NCBI RefSeq assembly: GCF_002879865.1
Contig: NZ_PNXY01000007.1
Location: 248,001-312,000 of the forward strand
Direction: 5' to 3'
Length of the DNA stretch: 64,000 nucleotides
Origin: Paraburkholderia rhynchosiae
GTDB lineage: Bacteria > Pseudomonadota > Gammaproteobacteria > Burkholderiales > Burkholderiaceae
Made by a program: the position numbers and the translations under genes. Below are positions 1 to 8,336 of this stretch, in pieces; the stretch's first letter is position 1; each line of letters starts with the position of its first letter. The notes beneath the pieces are model-generated. The model was not told where the DNA came from, searched no databases, and worked only from the letters and a program-made list of their open reading frames with translations.

Positions 1-1
1 G

Positions 2-1321
2 GAAGGTACCGGCCTCGGACTCGTGATTTGCGCGCGCTTATGCCAGTTGATGGGCGGCACGATTTCGGCGGAAAGCGTGTTGGACGTGGGCAGCGTATTC
101 CATATGTCGATTCCGCTCGCGGCGGCGCCCGGCGACATGTTGGCGTCGGCGCCGGTCGTCGCAGCACGGGGAACGTTGCTCACGTTGTGCCAGGAGCGGG
201 AGGCCGCCGAGTTGCTGGACCGCTGGCTCGAGCACTTCGGCTGGACCGGGCATACGGTGCCCACGCTGGTTGCCGCGCAAGCGTGGCTTAGAGTGAATCG
301 CCCTAAGGCGCTGATCGTGTCCGGCGCATACGATCTCGATGCAATCGCCACGTTACGCGCGTTGCAGCCGGTGAGCGTAGTCTGGGTCACGCGAGCGGGT
401 CCGCATCGACCGGAAGCGCGCGGCGAGGGCGTGCTGGAAGTGAGTGAATTCAGCCGGACGGCGGTTCGCTCGGCCATCGAGCTGGCAGTAGAAGGCACGC
501 CCGCCGCAGCGGCGCCGGCAATGACGACCGCAAGCAAAAGCACAAGCGCAATCGCAAGCGCCGCAGTGCCTTCTCTGACGACGCATCCGGCGTTGCAAGG
601 CCTCACGGTTCTCGTCGCGGAAGACAACCCGCTGATCCAGAGTTTGATCGCAGAACAGCTTGCCGCGCTCGGGTGTGTGCCGACCATCGCCGGGGATGGC
701 AAACAGGCGCTCGGCTTGTTCGAACGGACGCCTTTCGACGTCGTGCTGACCGACATCCACATGCCGGCGATGGACGGCTACGAGTTGTTCGTCGCGCTGC
801 GCAAGCTGGATGCGGACGTGCCGTTGCTTGCCTTTAGCGCCGTGGCCGAGAACCAGGAAGCGCAAAGCTGGCGCGAGCGCGGTTTTAGCGGTTACGTGTC
901 GAAGCCGGCGTCGCTGGGCGAACTCCAGGCCGCATTGCTCGCGGTGGCGCCTGCCGCAGCGGATAGAGCGGCGCGTGCCGTCGCGCCGGCGTCGGCGTCC
1001 GCCGCGGCGACGGAAAGCACCCTCGCCGCGGACGACAAAGCGCGCTACACCGCCATGCTCAAGGAGCATCTGAAAAACGACCTGCCGCGCCTGCTCGCCA
1101 TCGTCGATGAAGAAGACCGGCAGGCGTTGGCCGGTTGGGCGCATAGCGCGAGCGGCGCGTTCGTGATCGTGCAGGAGTCGCGGTTCGTTGAAGAATGCAG
1201 GCAGCTGCAACGGCTATGCAACGACAGCGAACGTTGGATCGCCGAAATGGATGAACGAGCCGTTTCGTTGCACGACGCTTTGTGCGATCACTACCGCGTC
1301 GACGAAGAGTCGACGCACTGA
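2..1321 (+). CDS. Hybrid sensor histidine kinase, C-terminal part (HATPase end, receiver, Hpt)
   Basis: This is the 3' part of a gene that begins before the window. The open frame starts with GTGLGL, the G2 box of a histidine kinase ATPase domain. A degenerate receiver-like segment without a phosphoacceptor follows (about nt 165-480), then a true receiver (about nt 600-950) with acidic EDN at its start, acceptor Asp in VVLTDIHMPAMDG and the conserved Lys in VSKP. The end (about nt 1040-1310) is helical and resembles an Hpt domain, with AHSASGAF around the candidate His. This order is that of BvgS/EvgS-type phosphorelay kinases. The sensor domain, and so the signal, is not visible. No partner regulator lies next to it; a NarL-type regulator and a free Hpt protein lie 53 kb away. 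An Ala/Thr/Ser-rich linker precedes the receiver. Confidence 0.9.
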   Translation, partial: EGTGLGLVICARLCQLMGGTISAESVLDVGSVFHMSIPLAAAPGDMLASAPVVAARGTLLTLCQEREAAELLDRWLEHFGWTGHTVPTLVAAQAWLRVNRPKALIVSGAYDLDAIATLRALQPVSVVWVTRAGPHRPEARGEGVLEVSEFSRTAVRSAIELAVEGTPAAAAPAMTTASKSTSAIASAAVPSLTTHPALQGLTVLVAEDNPLIQSLIAEQLAALGCVPTIAGDGKQALGLFERTPFDVVLTDIHMPAMDGYELFVALRKLDADVPLLAFSAVAENQEAQSWRERGFSGYVSKPASLGELQAALLAVAPAAADRAARAVAPASASAAATESTLAADDKARYTAMLKEHLKNDLPRLLAIVDEEDRQALAGWAHSASGAFVIVQESRFVEECRQLQRLCNDSERWIAEMDERAVSLHDALCDHYRVDEESTH

Positions 1322-1342
1322 TCTTGCGCGCGGCCTCGGCGA

Positions 1343-1744
1343 TTAACCGGGCCGCCGCGCGATGAAGTCGATTTCGACCAGCGCGTCGCGCGCGAGCGCC
1401 GTCACGCCGATGCAGGTTCGAGCCGGCAGCGCGTTGGCGGGAAAATAAGCGCGGTAGATCTCGTTCATCGCCGCGTAATCGCGCTTGAACTCGGTCAGGA
1501 AAATGCGCACGGCGACCACGTGTTGCAGACCGAGGCCGAGACCTTCGAGGACGAGCATGAGGTTATCCATCACCCGCCTGGTCTGGGCGACCACGCCTTC
1601 GGGAAGCGGCGCGGCGTCGTCAGTCGGTGAGGTCGGCATCTGGCCGGTGAGGAGCACCCAGCCGTCGGCTTCAGCGGCATGGGAGAACGGGCCGACCGGC
1701 GTGGGTGCGCCGGGAATCGTCCAGAAAACGGGGGCTGAGTTCAT
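1343..1744 (-). CDS. RidA/YjgF family enamine/imine deaminase
   Basis: A small single-domain protein of 133 aa, the usual length for RidA. RidA proteins hydrolyse reactive enamine/imine intermediates released by PLP enzymes or amino-acid oxidases. The family pattern is clear: GPFSHA near the N-terminus, LTGQMP, and PARTCIGV carrying the Arg that binds the substrate carboxylate, then VEIDFIA at the end. The frame is open 29 codons further upstream, but homology starts at MNSAPVF, so I place the start at 1744. It lies 102 nt downstream of the GntP permease in the same direction and is probably cotranscribed. That suggests the imported compound is broken down through an imine. Confidence 0.88.
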   Translation of the reverse strand: MNSAPVFWTIPGAPTPVGPFSHAAEADGWVLLTGQMPTSPTDDAAPLPEGVVAQTRRVMDNLMLVLEGLGLGLQHVVAVRIFLTEFKRDYAAMNEIYRAYFPANALPARTCIGVTALARDALVEIDFIARRPG

Positions 1745-1846
1745 GACGGTCTGCGCCTGGCGGCTGCGAGTGTCGGACTGACACAATAACCGATCAAAAC
1801 TCGTGATGCCGGCGCTGTGGCCGGCATCCATCCCGCAACACCCCGA

Positions 1847-3247
1847 TTACACGAGCCCGGTGGTGTAATACACCGCGATGACGAAGAAAACCGCCAGCGT
1901 CTTGATTACGGTTACGGCGAAGATGTCGCGATACGACTGACGGTGCGTCAATCCGGTTACCGCCAGCAGCGTGATCACCGCGCCGTTGTGCGGCAGCGTG
2001 TCCATGCCGCCACTCGCCATGGCGACCACGCGGTGCAGAACTTCCATCGGAATATGCGCGGCCTCGGCGCCCTTGATGAACACGTCGGACATTGCCGCCA
2101 GCGCGATACTCATGCCACCGGACGCCGAACCCGTAATGCCCGCCAGCGAACTGACCGACACCGCTGCATTGACGAGCGGGTTCGGAATGCTCTTGAGCGC
2201 GTCGCCGACCACGAGAAAGCCCGGCAACGCCGCGATCACACCGCCGAAACCATATTCCGACGCGGTGTTCAGCGACGCCAGCAGCGCGCCCGCCACCGCA
2301 GCCTTGGTGCCGACCGCGAAACGCTCGCGCACGCGGCCAAAGGCGGTGAGCACGACCATGACGATGCCAAGCAGCAGCGCGCCTTCGACGGCCCAGATCG
2401 CTACGACGCTCTTGATGGTCGTTGTGACCGGCGTGTGAACGCCCGGCAGGATATCCGGTGCGACGGTATACGACGTGCCGTAGACGTCCGGAATCCAGCG
2501 CGTCAGCACGAAGTTCGCGACACCGACCAGCACGAGCGGCGCGACCGCGAGCAACGGATGCGGCAAGTGCGTCGACTCGACACGCTCCGGCTCATTGACG
2601 AGTTCCGTGCCGTAGCCTTCGCCGGTCGCCATGGCCGCGCGGCGGCGCCATTCCAGATACGTCAGGCCGACCACGATGATGAACAGCGAGCCGATCACGC
2701 CGAGCGCCGGCGCGGCCCACGACGTCGTCTTGAAGAACGTGGTCGGGATGATGTTCTGGATCTGCGGGGTGCCCGGCAGCGAATCCATCGTGAACGAGAA
2801 GGCGCCGAGCGCGATGGCGCCAGGCATCAGGCGTTTCGGGATATTGCTTTGGCGATACAGCTCGGCGGCAAACGGATAGACCGCGAACACCACCACGAAC
2901 AGCGAGACGCCGCCGTAGGTGAGCAGCGCGCACACCGCGACGATCACCGCATTGGCGCGCGAGCGGCCGATATAGCGAATCGCGGCGGCCACGATCGACT
3001 CCGAGAAGCCGGACAGTTCGATGACTTTGCCGAAGACGGCGCCGAGCAGGAACACGGGGAAATAGAGCTTCACGAAGCCGACCATCTTCTCCATGAAGAT
3101 GCCGGTGAAAACCGGTGCGACGGCGGCGGGATCGACCAGAAGAACGGCGCCGAGCGCGGCGATCGGCGCGAACAGAATAACGCTGTAGCCGCGATACGCG
3201 GCGAACATCAGAAACGCCAGCGCGGCAAGGACGATGACAAAGGACAT
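1847..3247 (-). CDS. GntP family permease (gluconate/hydroxy acid:H+ symporter type)
   Basis: A 466-aa inner membrane protein, very hydrophobic with about a dozen membrane segments, matching GntP-family length (about 440-470 aa). Family features include the start MSFVIVLAALAFLMFAAYRG, an LTYGGVSLFVVVF segment and TASEYGFGGVIAALPGF. GntP members import gluconate, other sugar acids, D-serine or 3-hydroxybutyrate; the substrate cannot be told from sequence. The start at 3247 has CTGGAGA upstream; the open frame extends further but that part is not hydrophobic and overlaps the promoter. It is transcribed away from a sigma-54 activator and followed by RidA. A sigma-54 promoter lies about 70 nt upstream, so expression is probably substrate-induced through the neighbouring activator. 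Confidence 0.9.
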   Translation of the reverse strand: MSFVIVLAALAFLMFAAYRGYSVILFAPIAALGAVLLVDPAAVAPVFTGIFMEKMVGFVKLYFPVFLLGAVFGKVIELSGFSESIVAAAIRYIGRSRANAVIVAVCALLTYGGVSLFVVVFAVYPFAAELYRQSNIPKRLMPGAIALGAFSFTMDSLPGTPQIQNIIPTTFFKTTSWAAPALGVIGSLFIIVVGLTYLEWRRRAAMATGEGYGTELVNEPERVESTHLPHPLLAVAPLVLVGVANFVLTRWIPDVYGTSYTVAPDILPGVHTPVTTTIKSVVAIWAVEGALLLGIVMVVLTAFGRVRERFAVGTKAAVAGALLASLNTASEYGFGGVIAALPGFLVVGDALKSIPNPLVNAAVSVSSLAGITGSASGGMSIALAAMSDVFIKGAEAAHIPMEVLHRVVAMASGGMDTLPHNGAVITLLAVTGLTHRQSYRDIFAVTVIKTLAVFFVIAVYYTTGLV

Positions 3248-3318
3248 TGAGTCTCCAGAAGCTTGGTTTGTTCTACATGTACGCCGTCCCGAGTTCGCGA
3301 CGACATGGCGCCCGCGAA

Positions 3319-3334
3319 CGCAGGTTCCATGCCA
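3319..3334 (-). promoter_or_regulatory. Putative sigma-54 (-24/-12) promoter of the GntP permease gene
   Basis: Read on the minus strand the site is TGGCATGGAACCTGCG. GG and GC are separated by exactly 10 nt, as in the TGGCAC-N5-TTGC consensus, with two mismatches outside the invariant pairs. It lies about 70 nt upstream of the permease start, and a sigma-54 activator gene diverges from it. Inferred from sequence only. Confidence 0.6.
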
Positions 3335-3480
3335 TGCGGCCTGGCAACGGCGTGTGCGTTGATTCGACCGGGCGAAGCGGGCAAAGCGGGAAGACGCGGT
3401 GCCGCAGATTGTACCCAAACGTCTCCGAATCGGGACGCGAGTCGTGCAAGGTTTGCCCGCATCGACGGTAAGCCATGATG

Positions 3481-3521
3481 GATAAGCTTGTCGGCGATCT
3501 CGTCGCTGAGATAAGCTTGTC
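3481..3521. promoter_or_regulatory. Tandem 12-bp sites, putative upstream activating sequence
   Basis: GATAAGCTTGTC occurs twice, at 3481-3492 and 3510-3521, offset by 29 bp. The 12-mer is itself almost palindromic (10 of 12). The pair lies about 150-190 bp upstream of the putative -24 element of the permease gene, the usual distance for enhancer sites of sigma-54 activators, and just before the activator gene. I infer these are binding sites for that activator. Confidence 0.5.
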
Positions 3522-3571
3522 TACGAATGGAGACAACGACAAATAGAACGATACCCGGAGACAGCGACAAC

Positions 3572-5044
3572 ATGATGAACGACTGGGCGGGCCTTCCCGC
3601 TACCTATGGCGACGTCCTGCGCCGCGCGATGGATTCGCTCTTCCGCACGTTTGAAAACTTCAGCGAGGGCACGTTTATCGTCGATGCCGAAGCGCGCGTC
3701 GTCTGGATCAACAAGCGTTATGCCGCGCGTTTCGGTTTTGCGGACCCCGAGCAGGCGATTGGCCGCGATTGCGAAGCGGTGATTCCAAACAGCCTGATGC
3801 GCGAAGTGGTGAAAACCGGCAAGCCGATCCTGCTTGACATTCTGGAGACGGATCGCGAGCCGCTGGTCGTCACGCGTCTGCCGCTGAAGGACGATGCTGG
3901 CGAAACCGTCGGCGCCGTCGGCTTCGCCCTGTTCGACGAGCTAAAGGCGCTGACGCCGCTTTTTTCGCACTATTCGCGCGTGCAGCAAGAATTGATCGCG
4001 ACGCGCCAGTCGCTGGCACAGGCGCGCCGCGCCAAATATACGTTCGGCAGTTTTGTCGGCACGAGCGCGGCCAGCCTCGAAGTGAAGCGCCAGGCGCGCC
4101 GCGCGGCGCAACTTGAATCGCCGGTTCTATTGCTCGGCGAGACGGGCACCGGCAAGGAACTGCTCGCGCATGCGATCCACGGTGGCTCGGCGCGTGCAAA
4201 TCAGCCCCTCGTGACCGTCAACGTCGCGGCGATTCCCGACACACTGCTCGAAGTCGAGTTCTTCGGCGCGGCGCCCGGCGCCTACACAGGTGCTGATCGC
4301 AAGGGGCGCGTCGGCAAATTCGAACTGGCGAACGGCGGCACGCTTTTTCTCGACGAAATCGGCGATATGCCGGTGCCTTTGCAGGGCAAGCTGCTAAGAG
4401 TGTTGCAGGACAAGGAGTTCGAGCCGCTCGGTTCGAACCGGATCGTGCGCGCCGACGTGCGGATTATCGCGGCCACCTCCGCGGATTTGCCTGCGCTCGT
4501 TGCGGCGGGAGGCTTCCGCGCAGACCTTTTCTATCGTCTGAATGTGCTGACAATCCACGCTCCGCCGTTGCGCGAGCGCGCTTCCGACATCGAAGCGCTG
4601 GCGTACGCGATGCTCGAGGATCTGTCGACGCAGGCGCGCGGCGGCAGCCACTTCGAATTGGAGGACGACGCGTTGCGCCTGCTGTGCTGCTACCGATGGC
4701 CCGGCAATGTGCGCGAGTTGCGCAATACGCTCGAGCGCGCCGTGATGCTGTCCGACAGCGAGCGGATCGACGCGCGGGCGCTCGCGCCGTTCATCGGTTC
4801 GGGGCAGGGCGGCGTGCTGACCGCGAACGTGTCCGCGCCGAGCGCTCAGCCGCAGCCTGCTGCCGCAACCGTAGGCGCGGCCGGAGAATCGTCGTGGAGC
4901 GAGGCGATGGCGGCGTTCGAAAAACGCTTCCTCAGCGACGCTCTGCGCGCCAATGGCGGGCGCGTGATCGACACTGCGGCGCAGATCGGCATGGGCCGTG
5001 CGACGCTCTACAAAAAGATTGCGGCGTATGGCATCGACGTGTGA
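3572..5044 (+). CDS. PAS-domain sigma-54-dependent transcriptional activator (Fis family)
   Basis: A 490-aa enhancer-binding protein. An N-terminal PAS sensor (about residues 15-125, [20 protein letters not shown]) is followed by an AAA+ domain with Walker A GETGTGKE (about 189), sigma-54 contact loop GAYTGA (about 236), Walker [11 protein letters not shown] (about 256) and [10 protein letters not shown]. The Fis-type helix-turn-helix at the end is [19 protein letters not shown]. There is no receiver domain, so it probably senses a ligand directly. The contact loop is GAYTGA rather than GAFTGA. I chose the ATG at 3572, with GGAGAC upstream; an in-frame ATG at 3527 has no ribosome site. It is divergent from the GntP-RidA unit and is its likely activator. 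Confidence 0.9.
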   Translation: MMNDWAGLPATYGDVLRRAMDSLFRTFENFSEGTFIVDAEARVVWINKRYAARFGFADPEQAIGRDCEAVIPNSLMREVVKTGKPILLDILETDREPLVVTRLPLKDDAGETVGAVGFALFDELKALTPLFSHYSRVQQELIATRQSLAQARRAKYTFGSFVGTSAASLEVKRQARRAAQLESPVLLLGETGTGKELLAHAIHGGSARANQPLVTVNVAAIPDTLLEVEFFGAAPGAYTGADRKGRVGKFELANGGTLFLDEIGDMPVPLQGKLLRVLQDKEFEPLGSNRIVRADVRIIAATSADLPALVAAGGFRADLFYRLNVLTIHAPPLRERASDIEALAYAMLEDLSTQARGGSHFELEDDALRLLCCYRWPGNVRELRNTLERAVMLSDSERIDARALAPFIGSGQGGVLTANVSAPSAQPQPAAATVGAAGESSWSEAMAAFEKRFLSDALRANGGRVIDTAAQIGMGRATLYKKIAAYGIDV

Positions 5045-5171
5045 CAAAAGTCGCTTTGCATTGGATCTCGTTGCATTGATCTCATGGATTGAGTCACGCA
5101 GCAGTCACGCAGCGTAATTGCCGCGTGGCACAATCGCGTGATCGAAAAACAAGACGTGATCGGGGTTTCAA

Positions 5172-5432
5172 ATGAACCGGAGCTTCTCTTCCTTCGTCAG
5201 CCGCGTCTTCGCCATGCTGGCCATCGCAGCGGGCACCGCGCTGAGCGGCTGCAGCAGCAGCGCGCCGCTCTTTTTGTCGGACGGACGCCCGACCACGCTG
5301 GTTCAATGCCCAGCGGGTTCTGACTCCTGCGCGCAGCAGGCCACGGTAAGTTGCGGCGGTGCATTCGACGTCGTGCGGCGATCCACAAATAGCGGCACGC
5401 TGAGCCTGATCTACGCCTGCCGGGCAAAGTGA
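5172..5432 (+). CDS. Small predicted lipoprotein, unknown function
   Basis: 86 aa. It has a basic N-terminus, a hydrophobic stretch and the lipobox LSGC (Cys about residue 27), so it is likely a lipoprotein of the outer or inner membrane. The mature part is short and has four further cysteines (CPAGSDSC, VSCGG, YAC), which could form two disulfides in the periplasm. I do not recognise a family. It stands alone, 127 nt after the sigma-54 activator and in the same direction. Confidence 0.65.
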   Translation: MNRSFSSFVSRVFAMLAIAAGTALSGCSSSAPLFLSDGRPTTLVQCPAGSDSCAQQATVSCGGAFDVVRRSTNSGTLSLIYACRAK

Positions 5433-5968
5433 CGGCACCCGGCCGTGCACTGCTCGCACGGCCGCGCGATCGATACACCCTCCCACCGTTGCGCAACTCG
5501 TCGACGAATTGCGCACAATGCATTGCATTCGTCCTCTTGCAAAAGCGCTGGTTTTAATCCGGTTGCCTTGGCCGCCAGGCGATTGCGCGGAGGGCCGCCT
5601 TTGCATAATTGCACGAGCGTCATAAATATCTTCGTCCAATGCGGCTTTGTGAAGAAGCGGGATTTCACGATACATATAATCCCTTACTTCGGATTTACTC
5701 CCGAGTGGCTCGACGTCAATAAAAAGTCACGGTATTTTTTGCACTGGAGCGAAGTCGGTGCGCCAGGTAACGGAACGCGAAGTGCCGTAGCAGTATTCTG
5801 TTTTCACAGGTTCGCCACAGCATGCGAGCAGCAGCTTTTGCCGGATGGGGAGACCACGCGCAAAAGCGAGGAAGAAGTTGCCGACTAACGAAAATCGCGC
5901 TTTAAGAGCGGCACAATGTGCGTTTCATTGCGTTTCGAATTAAGTCAACGCGTATTCCGGGGAAAACA
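5433..5968. other. 536-bp stretch without a convincing gene
   Basis: Base composition here is clearly lower in GC than in the flanking genes, especially 5600-5960 (for example ACATATAAT at 5672-5680). A 147-codon open frame on the plus strand (5445-5888) shows no family resemblance, and its first half crosses the palindrome at 5490. I see no tRNA or terminator. It probably holds regulatory DNA for the small gene at 5969, or remnants of acquired DNA. Confidence 0.4.
5490..5515. promoter_or_regulatory. 26-bp near-perfect palindrome
   Basis: The halves TGCGCAACTCGTC and GACGAATTGCGCA are reverse complements except for one base pair, centred on GTCGAC. It lies 58 nt beyond the small lipoprotein gene, with no T-run after it, so an operator is more likely than a terminator. 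The binding protein is unknown. Confidence 0.35.
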
Positions 5969-6172
5969 ATGAATCATCAACAACTCGAAAAAGACATCGA
6001 ACATCTCGAACACGTCATTTCACACATTTCGGCCGAAGACCGAATACCGCTTTCGTATTGGCGCAACCGCATTGATTCGGTTTCCGGCGCGGTCCGTATG
6101 CCGGCGCAGGCCAACCGCATCAAACGTCTCAATGCCGCGCTTGCGGCGTTGGAGAAGCGACAAAAAGCATGA
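5969..6172 (+). CDS. Small basic hypothetical protein
   Basis: 67 aa, probably cytoplasmic. Two helical segments (MNHQQLEKDIEHLEHVI and QANRIKRLNAALAALEKRQ) with heptad-like leucines suggest a helical or short coiled-coil protein. The frame is open 17 codons upstream, but the ATG at 5969 follows GGGGAAAACA, a reasonable ribosome site. I recognise no family. It stands alone after an AT-richer spacer. Confidence 0.55.
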   Translation: MNHQQLEKDIEHLEHVISHISAEDRIPLSYWRNRIDSVSGAVRMPAQANRIKRLNAALAALEKRQKA

Positions 6173-6241
6173 CGGGCGTTGCCGGTCACCGTTGCCTTAT
6201 AGTGTCCGATCGGCAACGTTGAGCCACGACAATCAATCGAC

Positions 6242-7441
6242 ATGCAACCAGCGGGATTTTCACCGGCTCGGCTTACGGCCCTGACGAGCACCATGCAGGG
6301 CTACGTGGAACGAGGCGATGTGGCCGGCGTGGTGTCGTTGGTCTGGCGGCGCGGCGAGACCGGCTATTTCGAGGCGCTCGGCCTACGTGATGACGCGGCG
6401 CGTTTGTCGATGCAGCGCGACACGCTGTTTCGCATCGCGTCGATGACCAAGCCGGTGACGAGCGCCGCCGTCCTCATGCTGATCGAAGAGGACAAGCTCG
6501 CGCTCGACGCGCCCATCGCCCAGTGGTTGCCCGAGTTGTCCGCGCCACGTGTGTTGCGCGACCCCGGCGGCCCGCTGGACGACACCGTTGCCTTGTGCGC
6601 GCCGCTCACCGTGCTCGATCTGCTGACGCATCGCGCGGGCTTTGCCTATCACTTCACCGCGACCGGTCCGTTGGCGCAAGCCTACTCGGTAGCGTTCAAC
6701 GGCTTCGACGCGCGCGGCGATATGAACATGTGGCTTGCGCGCATCGCCGGTTTGCCATTGATGTTTCAGCCCGGCACGCGCTGGCACTACGGCATTTCAA
6801 CCGACGTGCTCGGCGCGCTGATCGAGCGAGTGAGCGGCCTGCGGCTGGGCGAGTTCTTCCGCACGCGGATTTTCGAGCCGCTCGGCATGCGCGATACCGC
6901 GTTCTGGGTGCCGGAGCCGCAACTCGCGCGCCTTGCGACGGCATACCGTGTCGATCCGGGCACGCGGCGGCGCGTGGTGGAGGATCATCCGTCGGCCAGC
7001 CGCTGGGCGAATCCGGCGCGCTTTCAGAGCGGCGGCGGCGGGCTCGTCTCCACAGCTCAGGACTATCTGCAATTCGCGCAGTTGCTTCTGCGGCGTGGAC
7101 GGGTCGGCGACACGCGTTTGCTGTCGCATCGCTCGGTCGATCTGATGCGCTCGAACTTTCTGACGCGCGACCAGCGCCGCGTCCCGGCGTTCGGTCATGC
7201 CATGTGGGCAGGCCAGGGGTTCGGCCTGGGCTTGTCCATCGTCGACGATCCCGCGCAGCAGTTGCCGCACGGCTATCGCTCGACGGGTTCATTCGGTTGG
7301 CCCGGCGCTTTTGGCACGAGCTGGTTCGCCGATCCGGTCGAAGACCTGGTCGGAATCATGCTGATTCAGCGCCGCGACATCGAACCGTTTTCAATGGCCG
7401 TCGACTTCGAGCGCCGCGTGTACGATGCAATCGACGATTGA
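6242..7441 (+). CDS. Serine hydrolase of the class C beta-lactamase / family VIII esterase fold
   Basis: 399 aa, no signal peptide, so likely cytoplasmic. The nucleophile motif is S67-M-T-K70 in FRIASMTKPVTS, and the second catalytic element is Y183 in WHYGIS. GWPGAFGTSWFADP near the C-terminus takes the place of the KTG-type motif. Length and motifs fit family VIII carboxylesterases such as Burkholderia EstB, which hydrolyse short-chain esters, better than true secreted AmpC beta-lactamases. The natural substrate is unknown. It appears monocistronic, 69 nt after a small unknown gene, with only a weak ribosome site. Confidence 0.85.
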   Translation: MQPAGFSPARLTALTSTMQGYVERGDVAGVVSLVWRRGETGYFEALGLRDDAARLSMQRDTLFRIASMTKPVTSAAVLMLIEEDKLALDAPIAQWLPELSAPRVLRDPGGPLDDTVALCAPLTVLDLLTHRAGFAYHFTATGPLAQAYSVAFNGFDARGDMNMWLARIAGLPLMFQPGTRWHYGISTDVLGALIERVSGLRLGEFFRTRIFEPLGMRDTAFWVPEPQLARLATAYRVDPGTRRRVVEDHPSASRWANPARFQSGGGGLVSTAQDYLQFAQLLLRRGRVGDTRLLSHRSVDLMRSNFLTRDQRRVPAFGHAMWAGQGFGLGLSIVDDPAQQLPHGYRSTGSFGWPGAFGTSWFADPVEDLVGIMLIQRRDIEPFSMAVDFERRVYDAIDD

Positions 7442-7565
7442 GTCCGCGAGCCTCGCCGACACCGGCTGTTCTTTTAACGCGGCACAATGACGGGCTCCCT
7501 ATCCGGCGTTTTATTCGTCTGATAGCGTCCGCACTTGAGATCGCCAAACCAATGGAGCATCCGTC

Positions 7566-7856
7566 ATGGCCTCGTACAAGCAGTTGACCGCTCAGCTCGA
7601 AAAGCTTCACAAGGAAGTTGCGGCGGCTCGCGAAAAGGAGATCGCGGCAGCAATCGCCGACATCAAGCAAAAGATCGCCGAGTACGACCTGAGCGCCGAG
7701 GAACTCGGTTTCGCAAGCTCGCGCACGGTGGCGCGAAAGACTCCTTCCGTTGCCAAATATCGCAACCCCAAAACCGGTGAGACATGGAGCGGTCGTGGCC
7801 GCGCGCCTGCCTGGCTCGCAGGCAAGAATCGCGAGCGTTTTCGGATCGAAGGCTAA
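7566..7856 (+). CDS. H-NS family nucleoid-associated protein
   Basis: 96 aa. An N-terminal helical oligomerisation part (about residues 1-50, MASYKQLTAQLEKLHKEV) leads by a linker to the C-terminal DNA-binding motif YRNPKTGETWSGRGRAPAWL, the signature of the short H-NS proteins of Burkholderiales. Such proteins bind AT-rich DNA and silence acquired genes; these genomes carry many copies. It stands alone. The ATG at 7566 begins at the conserved N-terminus. Confidence 0.93.
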   Translation: MASYKQLTAQLEKLHKEVAAAREKEIAAAIADIKQKIAEYDLSAEELGFASSRTVARKTPSVAKYRNPKTGETWSGRGRAPAWLAGKNRERFRIEG

Positions 7857-7965
7857 GACCTGGCCGCGCCGGGCCTTGTCACGCGTTACGTGGGCCGCTG
7901 CCTGAAGCCACGCCGCGGTGAGGCTGCGGTGACGCCGCAAGCGGTTCTCTTCTCACCGTCCGGCG

Positions 7966-7988
7966 GTCCCGAAAACACTCACCTTTCG
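7966..7988 (+). repeat. Imperfect direct repeat, copy 1
   Basis: GTCCCGAAAACACTCACCTT begins this copy, which continues TCG. The second copy at 8313-8336 differs by one substitution and one inserted G. A shorter echo, CTCACCTTTCG, occurs near 8275. The repeats lie outside any gene; I do not know what they are. Confidence 0.5.
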
Positions 7989-8131
7989 AACAAATCTGGA
8001 AAGCGCGTCCTCGGTTCCGACTAGCCGCTCAGGCGATGCTGCATTATTTCGGTGAGCCTGGTTTCGCCGATCGACGCACCTCGGCCACGGTGAAGGCGAT
8101 GAGTGCAACGCGTCTCACCGATGCCCCCGAA

Positions 8132-8273
8132 ACCCGCGCCAGCCTTTGCTGGCGGGTGTTCCCAGGCTCTGCGAAGAATCGCAGAAGGCAATACGAACAT
8201 CCATCTGCGCACGTCGGCGAGGAATCGCCGCGTGGTCAACGCCGCGTCCCAGGTGCGCGAATTACTTCGCGCA
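8132..8273 (+). other. Cluster of four tetraloop hairpins, candidate structured RNA
   Basis: Four perfect inverted repeats, each with a 4-nt loop, lie within 140 nt. They are CGCCAGC/GCTGGCG (8137-8154, outer bases ACCC/GGGT also pair), CTGCGA/TCGCAG (8169-8184), CGGCGA/TCGCCG with a GGAA loop (8215-8230), and TGCGCGAA/TTCGCGCA (8254-8273). This density is unusual for ordinary intergenic DNA. It could be a small RNA, a leader element, or a repeat remnant; strand and function are unproven. Confidence 0.35.
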
Positions 8274-8312
8274 TGCTCACCTTTCGCCGTCCTATGCGAC
8301 GCGTCACCGGAA

Positions 8313-8336
8313 GTCCCGAAAACTCTCACCTTTGCG
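8313..8336 (+). repeat. Imperfect direct repeat, copy 2
   Basis: GTCCCGAAAACTCTCACCTT followed by TGCG; the second copy of the repeat at 7966-7988. Both are preceded by a TCACCG element. Confidence 0.5.

Noticed and set aside
1817..3250. 477-codon open frame opposite the GntP permease gene
   Set aside because: Its translation is Arg/His/Asp-rich low complexity, the typical shadow of a GC-rich gene; the minus-strand frame has clear membrane segments and family motifs.
3340..3357. TGGCAACGGCGTGTGC as a plus-strand sigma-54 site
   Set aside because: The -12 element is out of register with the required 10-nt GG-GC spacing.
5445..5888. 147-codon frame in the AT-richer gap
   Set aside because: No homology, no ribosome site, and it crosses a near-perfect palindrome.
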